A stretch of DNA of 64,000 nt, from IMG/VR virus record IMGVR_UViG_3300044632_000794, positions 20,476 to 84,475 of that record. One strand, 5' to 3'. The position numbers and the translations under genes are program-made. This document shows, piece by piece, positions 18,386-27,142 of this stretch; position 1 is the stretch's first letter; each line of letters opens with the position of its first letter. This DNA is from a virus. A model generated the notes under the pieces. It saw nothing but the letters and a program-made list of their open reading frames with translations. It did not search any database and was not told where the DNA came from.

Positions 18386-19476
18386 TGTGGGAAGGACATC
18401 CAAACTTTGCCCCTGGGTATAAAAAGAACTACGATCTTTCAAAAAAACATGACCTGTTCCCATACATATCTGTATACTCTGGAGGAATTCCAAACCCAGA
18501 AGAAGTACTAGAGGTAATAAAAAAATCAGAGTCTTTAGAAAAAATTGGACCATACTTAAGCAAATGGGAAAGGTGGTACGATTTTGGTTTAAAATCAAGA
18601 CTATGCCAACACTCAGAAACAAAAAATTTAATAACATTAAATTCTGAGCATTTAAATATGTTAACTGAAGACGAAGATAAAACCTTTTACGAGCAAGAAA
18701 AACTTTATTTCGAAATAGACGCAGCAGTTTATTCAGCAATGCAAGATTATTTAGATAACTGGGTGGACAAGCCCTTTGACCCATCAGATTTTACTGATGA
18801 TTGGGAGTATAAGAAATCAATTTTCCCAGAGTGGTTGCCAGATTGGAATATTAGGGAGACATCTGGAAAGATAGGAACTGGTTGGCTACAAAGCTCTTAT
18901 GATGTTTTAAAACATAATTCTGAAACTGATACTAGAAATAACCGTGAGTATGCAATTGGATTTCACACGGATAATAAAGCTAGCATGGTTTCAATGCCAG
19001 GACCAAAGCCAATTTTAACAGCAACAATTTATTTAAACGACGATTATGAAGGCGGAGAGGTTTCCTTTCTCGCAGATAAAAGCTCATCTGTAATAACTTA
19101 TAAACCAAAAGCTGGTGACATAACAGTGTTCCCATCATACAATCCCTTTTTTCATGCTGCTCTACCAGTAAGTGGAGGCAATAAGTATTTAATTAGATAT
19201 TTTTTATGTTATTATTATGCAGGATCAGAAGAATATATGGATGGAGTAAAAGAGCATGGTGAAAATGTCTGGAAAAAAATGCAGCAGTACAGAATCATTG
19301 CTGAAGATAACTCTGGAATGCACGAAAGACATGTTCTAATGCCAGGGGATAATCCGCAAGAAACATTTATGAATTGGTCAAAAATTTATAGAAAGCAATC
19401 TTCTATAAATCGTCCACCATTTTTTGCAGAGAACGTAAAGTATATTGATGGGAGAAAAGATTTTGAAGAGCTATGA
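18385..19476 (+). CDS. 2OG-Fe(II) oxygenase (second of the trio)
   Basis: 363 aa. Same architecture as its neighbours: a ~190-aa N-terminal region with a conserved W-x-x-W(Y)DFG element, then a P4H domain with GFHTDNK, LNDDYEGGEV, YKPKAGDI, FFHAAL and a downstream Arg (YLIRY). It is a clear paralogue with diverged sequence, so the trio is not a very recent duplication. Overlaps the next gene's start region. Confidence 0.85.
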   Translation: MWEGHPNFAPGYKKNYDLSKKHDLFPYISVYSGGIPNPEEVLEVIKKSESLEKIGPYLSKWERWYDFGLKSRLCQHSETKNLITLNSEHLNMLTEDEDKTFYEQEKLYFEIDAAVYSAMQDYLDNWVDKPFDPSDFTDDWEYKKSIFPEWLPDWNIRETSGKIGTGWLQSSYDVLKHNSETDTRNNREYAIGFHTDNKASMVSMPGPKPILTATIYLNDDYEGGEVSFLADKSSSVITYKPKAGDITVFPSYNPFFHAALPVSGGNKYLIRYFLCYYYAGSEEYMDGVKEHGENVWKKMQQYRIIAEDNSGMHERHVLMPGDNPQETFMNWSKIYRKQSSINRPPFFAENVKYIDGRKDFEEL

Positions 19477-20473
19477 GATATTTAAGCAGTGCGTTGTTTA
19501 TCAAGTTGATGATTTCGATCACGATTTAGTTCTCGATGTAATAAAGAATTCAGAATCACTTGAAGATGGATTTTTAATAGAAAAATGGAATGATTGGTAT
19601 ACGTTTGGATCAAAATCAAAATTTGCTGATCCTAGACAAGAAAAAAATCCTATAAAATGGATATCTGATCTAGACGATATACATACAGACGCCCATCTAA
19701 AAGTTAAAAATGTTATAGACTTATGCATAAATGATTACGTTGAAAAGTATTTAGATCACAATGAATCATCTTACCCAGAGTATGTTGATTTTTCTAATAT
19801 GAATAAGGGGTCAAAGACAGAGGACCTCCTTGGCTTACAGATAGTTACTTGCGATAGCACTGGCGATCCCATTTTTAGAGACCCTACTAGTGGATGGACT
19901 CAGGGCTCTTACGACTTACTAAAACACAATCCAGATACAAATAGAGAGTATGCAATAGGTTGGCACACAGATAGACCAAGTGGTTTAGATAGCTCCCCAG
20001 GCCCAAAATCTATTCTTACTACAACAATTTATTTAAATGATGACTACGAAGGCGGAGAAGTTGCATTTCTAAAAGAAGGTGATGATGAGGTAATTGTTTA
20101 CAAGCCAAAAGCTGGTGACATAGTTATTTTCCCTTCATGCGAACCGTTCCACCACGCTGCTATGCCAATAAATTCTAGTTCGTCAAAATATTTTATTAGA
20201 AATTTTTTAACTTGGTCATATGAGGGAAGTAAAGAGTGGATTGAATCTGCAAAAAAATTTGGAATAGATGAATGGATACAGATGGAGCACCAAAGGGTTC
20301 AGTCAGAAAATATTTCTGGGAAAGGAAGAAAGCATGTTGTTCTTCCAGGGGGAATAAATAAAAAAGAAAAATGGTCACTGGCTGATCCATATTATTCAGA
20401 GTCTCAGGTAAATGCAGAAGACTATTACATAAAAGAAGTTATATATATGGATGGAAAGTCTTTACAAAAATAA
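19463..20473 (+). CDS. 2OG-Fe(II) oxygenase (third of the trio)
   Basis: 336 aa from TTG 19463, preferred because GGGAG lies 8 nt upstream; ATG at 19448 is the alternative. The P4H domain holds GWHTDRP (HxD), LNDDYEGGEV, YKPKAGDIVIFPS, a distal His in FHHAAMP and IRNFL. It ends the operon before the SSB promoter. Three different N-terminal halves imply related but distinct substrates. Confidence 0.85.
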   Translation: MKSYEIFKQCVVYQVDDFDHDLVLDVIKNSESLEDGFLIEKWNDWYTFGSKSKFADPRQEKNPIKWISDLDDIHTDAHLKVKNVIDLCINDYVEKYLDHNESSYPEYVDFSNMNKGSKTEDLLGLQIVTCDSTGDPIFRDPTSGWTQGSYDLLKHNPDTNREYAIGWHTDRPSGLDSSPGPKSILTTTIYLNDDYEGGEVAFLKEGDDEVIVYKPKAGDIVIFPSCEPFHHAAMPINSSSSKYFIRNFLTWSYEGSKEWIESAKKFGIDEWIQMEHQRVQSENISGKGRKHVVLPGGINKKEKWSLADPYYSESQVNAEDYYIKEVIYMDGKSLQK

Positions 20474-20520
20474 AAAAATTTACTATACTTAGTAATGAGC
20501 AATTTAAAATAAATTTCTCA
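20461..20520 (+). promoter_or_regulatory. SSB promoter TTTACA-17-TATACT with 5'-terminal hairpin
   Basis: -35 20461-20466, -10 20484-20489. The predicted +1 is 20496, exactly the first base of a stem-loop (TGAG-c-AATTT / AAATT-t-CTCA, 20496-20520). An AAGGAG follows before ATG 20538. Confidence 0.7.
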
Positions 20521-20537
20521 CCTTCATAAGGAGTATA

Positions 20538-20930
20538 ATGGCTAATCCAACAATTACAATAGTAGGAAGAGTTGGCAGCGACCCAGAATCAGTAGGCTCT
20601 AATGGTCTTCGTTTCAGAGTTGCCACAAATGATCGAGTTAAGAATGATGTAACTGGTGCGTGGGAAGATAAAAACACATCCTGGTGGACAGTAAAAGCAT
20701 GGCGTACATTAGCAGATCAATCAAAATCAGTAATTCGGAAGGGCATGGAAGTCACAATAGTTGGTAAAATTTATGAAGATACTTGGACAGATAAAGACGG
20801 TATCAAAAAGAGTTCTTACGAAATTAATGCTGATTCTATTTCTGTAACCACCTACACCTTGTCTAAGGATAAAGTACCAAGCAATGAAGAATTCCCATCT
20901 TACAAGACATATGCAGAGGTTCCATTTTAA
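20538..20930 (+). CDS. ssb: Single-stranded DNA-binding protein (OB fold)
   Basis: 130 aa. The N-terminal OB fold is typical of bacterial SSB: TITIVGRVGSDPE, a FRVATNDR strand, WWTVKAWRTLAD and GMEVTIVGKIYEDTW. The C-terminus lacks the canonical DDDIPF tip; the last residues are YAEVPF. It has its own strong leadered promoter. It would coat ssDNA during replication and recombination. Confidence 0.9.
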   Translation: MANPTITIVGRVGSDPESVGSNGLRFRVATNDRVKNDVTGAWEDKNTSWWTVKAWRTLADQSKSVIRKGMEVTIVGKIYEDTWTDKDGIKKSSYEINADSISVTTYTLSKDKVPSNEEFPSYKTYAEVPF

Positions 20931-21034
20931 TGCTATCTTTTTTGTTTGGTCTAATGGTTGGATTTTTAGTTGGCTATGGAATGGGATTGCTTATGGATAG
21001 ATGGGACAAAAAGATTAAAAATGACAGAAGATAA
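20930..21034 (+). CDS. Single-pass membrane mini-protein
   Basis: 34 aa, TAATG-coupled to ssb. About 22 hydrophobic residues with Gly spacing (FGLMVGFLVGYGMGLL) are followed by a basic tail (RWDKKIKNDRR), indicating N-out/C-in topology. Function unknown. Confidence 0.6.
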   Translation: MLSFLFGLMVGFLVGYGMGLLMDRWDKKIKNDRR

Positions 21035-21359
21035 AAATACATTAGAGCTTATTAACTCTATAACAGAGTTTAATGATCTTCATGAGTATATGAATGATGC
21101 TCAGCTAGATAGAGCGTTAGCTGTCATTGTAAAACTACTTTTAAACCCAGATGTTCCTGCAGCCAAAGCGCCACAGCTTATTATTGAGCTGCAGGCTATG
21201 TCTACAAAATTTGCCATGATGGCTTCATACTATTCTACAATAGCAAAAGATAAAGCTGGCACAGCAAATAATAATAAGAAAAATATATATTACTCAGCAA
21301 AGGAGTCCATAGACAAACTTGTAGATGCACTTAAGTATGTCGTTAGGTATAATTTGTAA
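21021..21359 (+). CDS. Helical hypothetical protein
   Basis: 112 aa from ATG 21021; the longer frame from 20970 overlaps the membrane gene. Mostly helical. It sits upstream of the Cas4-like nuclease and ends where that gene starts. Possibly a recombination accessory. Confidence 0.6.
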   Translation: MTEDKNTLELINSITEFNDLHEYMNDAQLDRALAVIVKLLLNPDVPAAKAPQLIIELQAMSTKFAMMASYYSTIAKDKAGTANNNKKNIYYSAKESIDKLVDALKYVVRYNL

Positions 21360-22147
21360 TGGGAAGAAACATAGTTAAAAATTTAAAGTTTAAAAAGCAT
21401 ACGGGTAAGTTCTTTGACCCAGAGCTTTTTGCATCAATGCTTGATGAGTCATATAAAAATACTAAAAGAGCAGATGGGGAAATGACAAAAAAATCTTTTA
21501 GCCCAAGCTCTTTGGGTTACGGTCATGGAACATGCCCAAGGTACTGGTACATGGCTTTTTCTGGTGCTGTTTTTATTGACAATAATGATGCAGTTGCAGT
21601 TGCAAACATGGCTCAGGGTACTCAGGCTCATGAAAGACTTCAAAACTTAATTAAAACTATGCCGCAGTGGATTGCAGAAGAAGAAGAGATTATAAATGAG
21701 TATCCACCAATCCGTGGCTTTATTGATCTTATTATGGAGTACGACAATGAAATTGTAATCGGTGAAATAAAGACAGCAAAGCAAGAGGTGTGGGATACAA
21801 GGCAGGCAGAGATGAGCCCATCACCAAACCACCTACTACAGTTGTTGACATACATGAAGCTTAAGAATGCTAAAGAGGGATTTTTTCTTTATGAGAATAA
21901 AAACACTCAGGAGATATTAATTATTCCAGTATCTATGAATGAGAAGAACACAAGGATTATCGAGGACACATTTTTGTGGATGAGAGAAGTCTGGGACAAT
22001 TTTAAAGACGGTGACCTGCCGATGAAACCAGAGGGGGCAACAAAGACCAAGATGCCTTGCACTTACTGCCCAATTAAAAAAGAATGTTATTCAAAGGATA
22101 CACCTACTGGAACCGTACAGATAGAACGATTTAAGGTTGCTCTGTAA
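21359..22147 (+). CDS. Cas4/RecB-like PD-(D/E)XK exonuclease with four Cys
   Basis: 262 aa. The nuclease core reads GFIDLIMEYDN then IGEIKTAK (D and E-x-K), and QLLTYM matches the QxxxY motif. One Cys near the N-terminus (TCPRYWY) and three near the C-terminus (CTYCPIKKEC) give the classic Cas4/AddB Fe-S clamp. It would process DNA ends for recombination with RecA. No CRISPR array or other cas gene was seen. Confidence 0.85.
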   Translation: MGRNIVKNLKFKKHTGKFFDPELFASMLDESYKNTKRADGEMTKKSFSPSSLGYGHGTCPRYWYMAFSGAVFIDNNDAVAVANMAQGTQAHERLQNLIKTMPQWIAEEEEIINEYPPIRGFIDLIMEYDNEIVIGEIKTAKQEVWDTRQAEMSPSPNHLLQLLTYMKLKNAKEGFFLYENKNTQEILIIPVSMNEKNTRIIEDTFLWMREVWDNFKDGDLPMKPEGATKTKMPCTYCPIKKECYSKDTPTGTVQIERFKVAL

Positions 22148-22431
22148 TGATCTGTGCAAATTCAGACTGTATTAATGAAAAAAATTTTGAGCCAAAAACA
22201 CACAATCAGAAGTATTGTTGTGATGAGTGTTGCAGAATTGCAACTAATAAAAAGATTATGGAAAAGTATTATGAGAAAAAAGCAATTAGGTCTGGCCAAA
22301 AAAGATACTGCAAGTCATGCAAATCACCTTTAAGTAGGTATAACACTTTAAGTATTTGTGCAAAATGTGAAAAGAATAACTCTACTTCAGATAGAGATAA
22401 GATAATTGGTATGATAAATGACGCTTGCTAA
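22147..22431 (+). CDS. Double zinc-finger protein
   Basis: 94 aa with two Cys clusters: C-x4-C...YCCDEC in the N-terminal half and CKSC...CAKC in the C-terminal half. It lies between two nuclease genes, so nucleic-acid binding is likely. It overlaps the next start by 14 nt. Confidence 0.6.
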   Translation: MICANSDCINEKNFEPKTHNQKYCCDECCRIATNKKIMEKYYEKKAIRSGQKRYCKSCKSPLSRYNTLSICAKCEKNNSTSDRDKIIGMINDAC

Positions 22432-22984
22432 ACTGTCTAGGACAAAAGCCTCTAGAGTTTTAGGAATAGATGCGTCCACATCGTCTGTTGCGTTTTGTTT
22501 AATTGAAGATAATAAGCCAGTTAAATGGGGTAAGATTAATTTAGTTGGTAATGATATTTATGAAAAAATTCATGATGCTAAGATAAAAACACACTCTATT
22601 CTAAATGAAATAAAATCAGACTACATTGCAGTTGAAGGAGCAGTACTTGTCAGATCACCCGATGCTGTGATAAAATTATCTTATGTGTATGGAGTTGTTA
22701 TTGCCGAGCTTATGTCAACTGGCGCAAAGGTGATTACAATAAGCCCATCTGCTTGGCAGTCACACATTGGAAATAAGAACCCAACTAAAGATGAAAAGTC
22801 TGCTATTAGATTATTAAATCCAGGTTATGCAGATTCTTGGTACAAAAATAAGTTGCGTAATATGAGAAAGCAAAGAACTGCAGATTATTTTAACAAAAAA
22901 TATAATTTAAATGTTGAAGATTATGATGTTGCAGATTCTTTTGGAATTGCTTACTATGCTAATGAAGTGTTAACAAAGAGGTGA
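22418..22984 (+). CDS. RuvC-like Holliday junction resolvase (RNase H fold)
   Basis: 188 aa. GIDASTSS (first Asp), YIAVEGAVL (Glu) and DVADSFGIAYYA (last Asp pair) form the RuvC catalytic set. SPSAWQSHIGNKNPTKDEK resembles the DNA-binding segment of RuvC-type resolvases. It resolves branched DNA before packaging. Terminase lies shortly downstream. Confidence 0.8.
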   Translation: MTLAKLSRTKASRVLGIDASTSSVAFCLIEDNKPVKWGKINLVGNDIYEKIHDAKIKTHSILNEIKSDYIAVEGAVLVRSPDAVIKLSYVYGVVIAELMSTGAKVITISPSAWQSHIGNKNPTKDEKSAIRLLNPGYADSWYKNKLRNMRKQRTADYFNKKYNLNVEDYDVADSFGIAYYANEVLTKR

Positions 22985-23121
22985 AATTGTATAAAAATAA
23001 AGATTGGCTACATAGAAGATATGTTATCCAAAGAAAAACAATGTCGGAGATTGCAGAAGAATGTGGCGTAAGCATTATGACCATACATAGAGCCCTAAAA
23101 GAAAAAGGTTTAATTAAATGA
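22981..23121 (+). CDS. HTH mini-protein
   Basis: 46 aa, GTG start overlapping the resolvase stop. It is little more than one helix-turn-helix (MSEIAEECGVSIMTIHRALK), like homeodomain-type resolvase or sigma region 4 helices. It overlaps the next gene by 4 nt. Likely a small regulator. Confidence 0.65.
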   Translation: MKLYKNKDWLHRRYVIQRKTMSEIAEECGVSIMTIHRALKEKGLIK

Positions 23122-23459
23122 AGCTAGATCCAGTTTTTAAAGATTCAAAAGAATTTAGATACGATGACCTATACTTGCTTACAGTTGGAACTGAAGCTGG
23201 GAATGAAATTCTAACAACATGTTTGGACATTGCTCATATGCTAATTAAAAAGAATATATCGTATGGAAATTCAGCCCTAGACCCAGTTCGTATATTTTCA
23301 AAGGCGGGACCAAAAGAGCAGCTATACGTTAGAATTGATGATAAACTAAATAGACTTATTAAAGGTGAAGAATACCCAGGAGATAATGATATTGATGATC
23401 TAATTGGATACCTAATATTGTTAAAGGTAGCTAAGGAATTTGCTATTTCAGTCGACTAG
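23118..23459 (+). CDS. DUF1599-like (nucleotide modification associated domain 1) protein
   Basis: 113 aa. The pattern KKNISYGNSAL...RIFSK...RIDDKLNRL...DDLIGYLILL matches, from memory, the phage family called nucleotide modification associated domain 1, an all-alpha NTP-PPase-like helical fold. This suggests nucleotide metabolism or base modification. A profile search is needed to confirm the family. Confidence 0.6.
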   Translation: MKLDPVFKDSKEFRYDDLYLLTVGTEAGNEILTTCLDIAHMLIKKNISYGNSALDPVRIFSKAGPKEQLYVRIDDKLNRLIKGEEYPGDNDIDDLIGYLILLKVAKEFAISVD

Positions 23460-23468
23460 AAGTATAAT
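23440..23468 (+). promoter_or_regulatory. Leaderless promoter TTGCTA-17-TATAAT
   Basis: -35 23440-23445, -10 23463-23468; ATG 23477 is eight bases after the -10. It would give an essentially leaderless mRNA for the terminase operon. The -35 lies inside the preceding coding region. Confidence 0.6.
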
Positions 23469-23476
23469 ATAACTAT

Positions 23477-24013
23477 ATGGAAATTGAATTATCTGATCAT
23501 TTTGATCGCATGAACATGGTAGTTGAAGAACTTCTTAAGGGAAGCACTCCAACTCAAATTGCTACAATCACTGGACTCAAAAGGGCAGAGGTTTTAGAGC
23601 ATATTGATGAATGGAAAGAAGTTGTAAGAAACGACTCTGGTGCTCGTGACAAAGCAAAAGAAGCTATATCTGCAGCTGACCAACACTATGCAATGCTTAT
23701 AAGAGAAGCTCACGACCTGGCAAAAGAAGCCAAGATGCAGGGCCAGCTTAGTGTACAAGCAACAGCTATTAAATTAGCTTTGGACATTCAAGGCAAAAAG
23801 GTTACAATGCTTCAAGATGTGGGCTTGCTTGAAAATAATGAGTTAGCTTCACAGATATCAGATACAGAAAGAAAGCAGGAGATACTTGTAAAAATATTAA
23901 AAGAGGTTTCTGCGACATGTCCAAAATGTAAACTTGAAGTATCAAAGAGACTATCACAAATAAATGGAATAGTAGAGCCGATAGAAATCATAGAGGCGGC
24001 ATCAAATGAGTAA
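23477..24013 (+). CDS. Putative terminase small subunit
   Basis: 178 aa. An HTH at about residues 21-45 (TPTQIATITGLKRAEVLEHI) is followed by a long helical region, as in small terminases that bind the pac site and form rings. A C-terminal CPKC adds a possible metal site. It lies one gene upstream of the large terminase. The function is by structure type and position. Confidence 0.65.
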   Translation: MEIELSDHFDRMNMVVEELLKGSTPTQIATITGLKRAEVLEHIDEWKEVVRNDSGARDKAKEAISAADQHYAMLIREAHDLAKEAKMQGQLSVQATAIKLALDIQGKKVTMLQDVGLLENNELASQISDTERKQEILVKILKEVSATCPKCKLEVSKRLSQINGIVEPIEIIEAASNE

Positions 24014-24593
24014 TAGCCCAATTGATCTGACTAACCTAGAGATACTTGGTGAAAGAATCTATGTATATAAAAATTTTATATCACAGGATGAGATTGATAA
24101 GGTTCTTTTGGAAGTAAAAAATGTAGAAGATTGGCATGTTGGTGAATACTTTACAAATACAATGGGTACATACAACACAAGAACAGTTGATTACCTTAAG
24201 GAAAGAATTCAAAATTTATTAGACGACAAACACTATGCTTCAGATTCATCACATGTTGTTAGAATGGTTAAAGGAAATATGTGGGGAGCCCACTCAGACG
24301 TACACGACTTTGAAGAAATTGAAAAGCTAGCTAAAGAGTATAAAGAAGGAGACGACTTTATTGACAAGCAGCTTTCAGTTTTTGGAACGATTGTATACTA
24401 TCAATTGCCAATCAATGGCGGCGGGCTTTTTTATAGCAAACAAAACTTAAAATACAAGCCTTCCCCAGGAGACCTTGTTATTCATGGATCAGATGATTAC
24501 TGTGAGCATGGCGTTGAAGAAGTTTTAGATGGAGAAAGATACGCTACTTCTGGCTATATATATAAGAATGTAAAGATTAAAAATGGACATTGA
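24006..24593 (+). CDS. 2OG-Fe(II) oxygenase inserted between terminase genes
   Basis: 195 aa. WGAHSDVHD holds the HxD iron motif, YQLPINGGGLFY is the core strand, YKPSPGDLVIHGS follows, then a distal His in CEHGVEEV and an Arg in GERYATS. It overlaps both terminase genes by 8 and 11 nt, so it is translated with them. Its position between TerS and TerL is unusual. Confidence 0.8.
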   Translation: MSNSPIDLTNLEILGERIYVYKNFISQDEIDKVLLEVKNVEDWHVGEYFTNTMGTYNTRTVDYLKERIQNLLDDKHYASDSSHVVRMVKGNMWGAHSDVHDFEEIEKLAKEYKEGDDFIDKQLSVFGTIVYYQLPINGGGLFYSKQNLKYKPSPGDLVIHGSDDYCEHGVEEVLDGERYATSGYIYKNVKIKNGH

Positions 24594-26373
24594 TTTTAAT
24601 GACATTATTGATATTCTAGATGGCGAAGAGTTTGATGAAAGACCAGTCGATCTAGAAACATTTGTAACTGATAAAAACTATTTAGGATTGCCAGAACTAT
24701 CTAAGCACCAGTACACATTGATAGAAAAATCATCTCAGATATATAAAGAATCAACTCTTATAAAACTTTTTGGTGAAGAAGAAGGATCATTAAGATATAG
24801 GCAAACATGCAATGAAGTTGTTGCTCAGTTAGGAAAAGGAAGCGGTAAAGATTATTGCTCGACAATATCTGTTGCCTACATAGTATATTTGCTTTTATGT
24901 TTAAGAGACCCAGCTGCGTACTATGGTAAGCCACCTGGTGACTCAATTGATATTATTAACATTGCTATTAACGCACAGCAAGCGAACAACGTATTTTTTA
25001 AAGGATTTAAAAATAGAGTAACTCATTCCCCGTGGTTTGCTGGTAAGTACTTTGAAAAAGCTTCAGAAATAAAGTTTGATAAAAATGTTACAGTGTATTC
25101 TGGGCACTCAGAAAGAGAAGCATTTGAGGGTTACAACGTTCTTGTAGCAGTACTTGATGAAATCTCTGGCTTTGCTCTAGACAGTACAAGCGGGCATGAC
25201 CAGGCAAAAACTGCTAGTGGAATTTATGACATGTACAGGGCATCTGTTGACTCACGTTTTCCAGACTACGGCAAAGTTATATTGCTTTCTTTCCCTAGAT
25301 TTAAAAACGATTACATCCAGCAAAGATACGATGATATTGTATCTGAAAAAGAAGTAATATCAATGTCTCACAAATTTAAGCTTGATCCAGAACTTCCTGA
25401 TAATACCGTAGGTAATGAATTTGAAATATTTTGGGACCAGGATGAAATAATATCTTACAAGTATCCAAAAGTGTATGCAATAAGAAGGCCAACATGGGAA
25501 GTTAATCCTACTAGAACAATAGAAGACTTTAAAATTGCATTTTATAGAGATGTTACCGATGCCCTAGGAAGATTTGCTTGCATGCCACCAGAAGCAATTG
25601 ATGCTTTTTTTAAGTCACGTGAAAAAATTGAAATGGCTTTCAACGACCTATCTTTAGCTGTAGACGGATTCGGAAGATTTGAAGAATGGTTTATTCCAGA
25701 AGAAGATAAAGACTACTACATCCATGTGGACTTGGCTCAAAAGCATGACCACTGCGCCGTGTCAATGGCTCATATTGAAAAGTTTGTTAGCGTAAAAGTA
25801 ACTGATACATATTCTCAGCCAGCACCAATTGTTAAAGTGGATGCCGTAATGTATTGGACTCCTACATCAGACAAGTCTGTAGACTTCGGAGAGGTAAGAG
25901 ATTATATATTGTCATTAAGATCTAGAGGATTTAATATTAGAATATGTACTTTTGACCGATGGAACTCTCACGACATGATGCAGCAGCTAAAACAATATGG
26001 AATCAATACCGAAACTTTATCTGTAGCTAAAAAACATTATGACGATATGGCTATGGTTGTTTTGGAAGAGAGATTAAATGGTCCTCACATACCACTTCTT
26101 ATTGATGAATTGCTGGAGCTAAGAATTATGAGAGACAAAGTGGATCACCCCAGAAAAGGCTCTAAGGACTTAGCTGACGCAGTATGTGGATCTATTTACA
26201 ATGCAATTAGTTTAACTAGAGCAGCTTTTGGTGACATAGAGGTACACGATTACTCATCTGTTAAAAAACAATATAGAGAGTCTTTGGTTGTAGATAGTCC
26301 TAATTTAATTAGAGCCCCATCTACAATGCCAAGAGATCTTTCTGATGCACTGAGTGGAATGGAAATAGTATGA
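24583..26373 (+). CDS. terL: Terminase large subunit
   Basis: 596 aa. The ATPase has a Walker A-like GKGSGKD near residues 84-90 and Walker B VLVAVLDEI near 187-195. The C-terminal RNase H-like nuclease has YIHVDLAQKHDH near 379-390 and further acidic residues downstream (FDRWNS, DLADAV). It is the DNA-packaging motor. The next gene overlaps its stop. Confidence 0.9.
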   Translation: MDIDFNDIIDILDGEEFDERPVDLETFVTDKNYLGLPELSKHQYTLIEKSSQIYKESTLIKLFGEEEGSLRYRQTCNEVVAQLGKGSGKDYCSTISVAYIVYLLLCLRDPAAYYGKPPGDSIDIINIAINAQQANNVFFKGFKNRVTHSPWFAGKYFEKASEIKFDKNVTVYSGHSEREAFEGYNVLVAVLDEISGFALDSTSGHDQAKTASGIYDMYRASVDSRFPDYGKVILLSFPRFKNDYIQQRYDDIVSEKEVISMSHKFKLDPELPDNTVGNEFEIFWDQDEIISYKYPKVYAIRRPTWEVNPTRTIEDFKIAFYRDVTDALGRFACMPPEAIDAFFKSREKIEMAFNDLSLAVDGFGRFEEWFIPEEDKDYYIHVDLAQKHDHCAVSMAHIEKFVSVKVTDTYSQPAPIVKVDAVMYWTPTSDKSVDFGEVRDYILSLRSRGFNIRICTFDRWNSHDMMQQLKQYGINTETLSVAKKHYDDMAMVVLEERLNGPHIPLLIDELLELRIMRDKVDHPRKGSKDLADAVCGSIYNAISLTRAAFGDIEVHDYSSVKKQYRESLVVDSPNLIRAPSTMPRDLSDALSGMEIV

Positions 26374-26618
26374 GTATATATCAAGAAAAAGCAAAAGCAT
26401 GTGTCTGCTGCAGCAAGCATGTACCTTTGCCAACTAGATTAAAAGAATACAATGGAGTATTGCTTTGCCCAACAACTTTTGACAACATACATGAGTATAA
26501 AAGAGTTTGGACGGAAATGGGCAAAAGGCCTCCAGGAAGTATAAGAAAACATTTTTCTGAGTATGTTCAAAAGGTTGTAGAGCAATCCCTTGACAAAAAT
26601 GATGATAAAATAATATAA
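26370..26618 (+). CDS. Small zinc-ribbon-like protein
   Basis: 82 aa with CVCC near the N-terminus and one more Cys in LLCPTT. Basic helical C-terminus. ATGA-coupled to terL. Function unknown. Confidence 0.55.
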   Translation: MSIYQEKAKACVCCSKHVPLPTRLKEYNGVLLCPTTFDNIHEYKRVWTEMGKRPPGSIRKHFSEYVQKVVEQSLDKNDDKII

Positions 26619-26619
26619 T
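26590..26619 (+). promoter_or_regulatory. tRNA promoter TTGACA-18-TATAAT
   Basis: Consensus -35 (26590-26595) and -10 (26614-26619). Predicted +1 is 26626, two bases before the mature tRNA 5' end. Confidence 0.75.
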
Positions 26620-26627
26620 TAGGCTAA

Positions 26628-26701
26628 GCAACAATAGCTTAGTCGGTTAAAGCCCCGAACTCATAATTCGGTAATCGTAGGTTCAAGTCCTACTTGTTGC
26701 A
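26628..26701 (+). tRNA. tRNA-Met or tRNA-Ile2 (anticodon CAT)
   Basis: Cloverleaf folds with acceptor GCAACAA/TTGTTGC, anticodon stem CCGAA/TTCGG, loop CTCATAA and a T loop from TTCAAGT. Three G-C pairs are missing from the anticodon stem, so it is not an initiator. With CAT it is either elongator Met or a lysidine-modified Ile decoding AUA. AUA is common in this genome, so Ile2 is attractive. CCA is not encoded. Confidence 0.88.
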
Positions 26702-26712
26702 CAGGAGGCATA

Positions 26713-27054
26713 ATGTTTGATGAGCATGATGACGAAGAGGAAATGATGTTGAAGATTCAACACTATTTAGATATTGGAGCAATAAAGATCGCTGGCTTTA
26801 CTGATGACGGAGAAGCAATATTTGAACTAAATGAAGAAACTACCTCACTTCTGGCACCAGACTTATGGAAAGCCCATGAAGAGTATGTTGACTCAGAGCT
26901 TATTGATCTTATGAATAATGGTCTTATGGAGGTAGAATATGATGAAGAGCTTAATGCTACTTTTAATTTTACTAAAGAAGGATTTGAAATTGCAGAATCT
27001 AAAGGGATTATACCCATGCAAGACCTAGAAAGGTTTTATACAGATGAAGATTAA
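26713..27054 (+). CDS. Hypothetical acidic protein (winged-helix-like)
   Basis: 113 aa, ATG after AGGAGG. Very acidic N-terminus. Two similar alpha/beta segments (IKIAGFTDDGEAIFELNEET and a later VEYDEELNATFNFTKEGF) suggest an internal duplication of a small winged-helix-like unit. Function unknown. Confidence 0.6.
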   Translation: MFDEHDDEEEMMLKIQHYLDIGAIKIAGFTDDGEAIFELNEETTSLLAPDLWKAHEEYVDSELIDLMNNGLMEVEYDEELNATFNFTKEGFEIAESKGIIPMQDLERFYTDED

Positions 27055-27142
27055 GATACAATATTATGTATATAAAATTTATTTAAAGTTAAAGAAAAAA
27101 ATATTAAAGCCTAAAACAGACAGAGAAAAGTTTATCTACTAA
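27044..27142 (+). CDS. Basic mini-protein
   Basis: 32 aa, Lys/Tyr-rich, overlapping the preceding gene by 11 nt and the carbamoyltransferase start by one base (TAATG). Coupling at both ends supports translation. No function assigned. Confidence 0.45.
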   Translation: MKIKIQYYVYKIYLKLKKKILKPKTDREKFIY

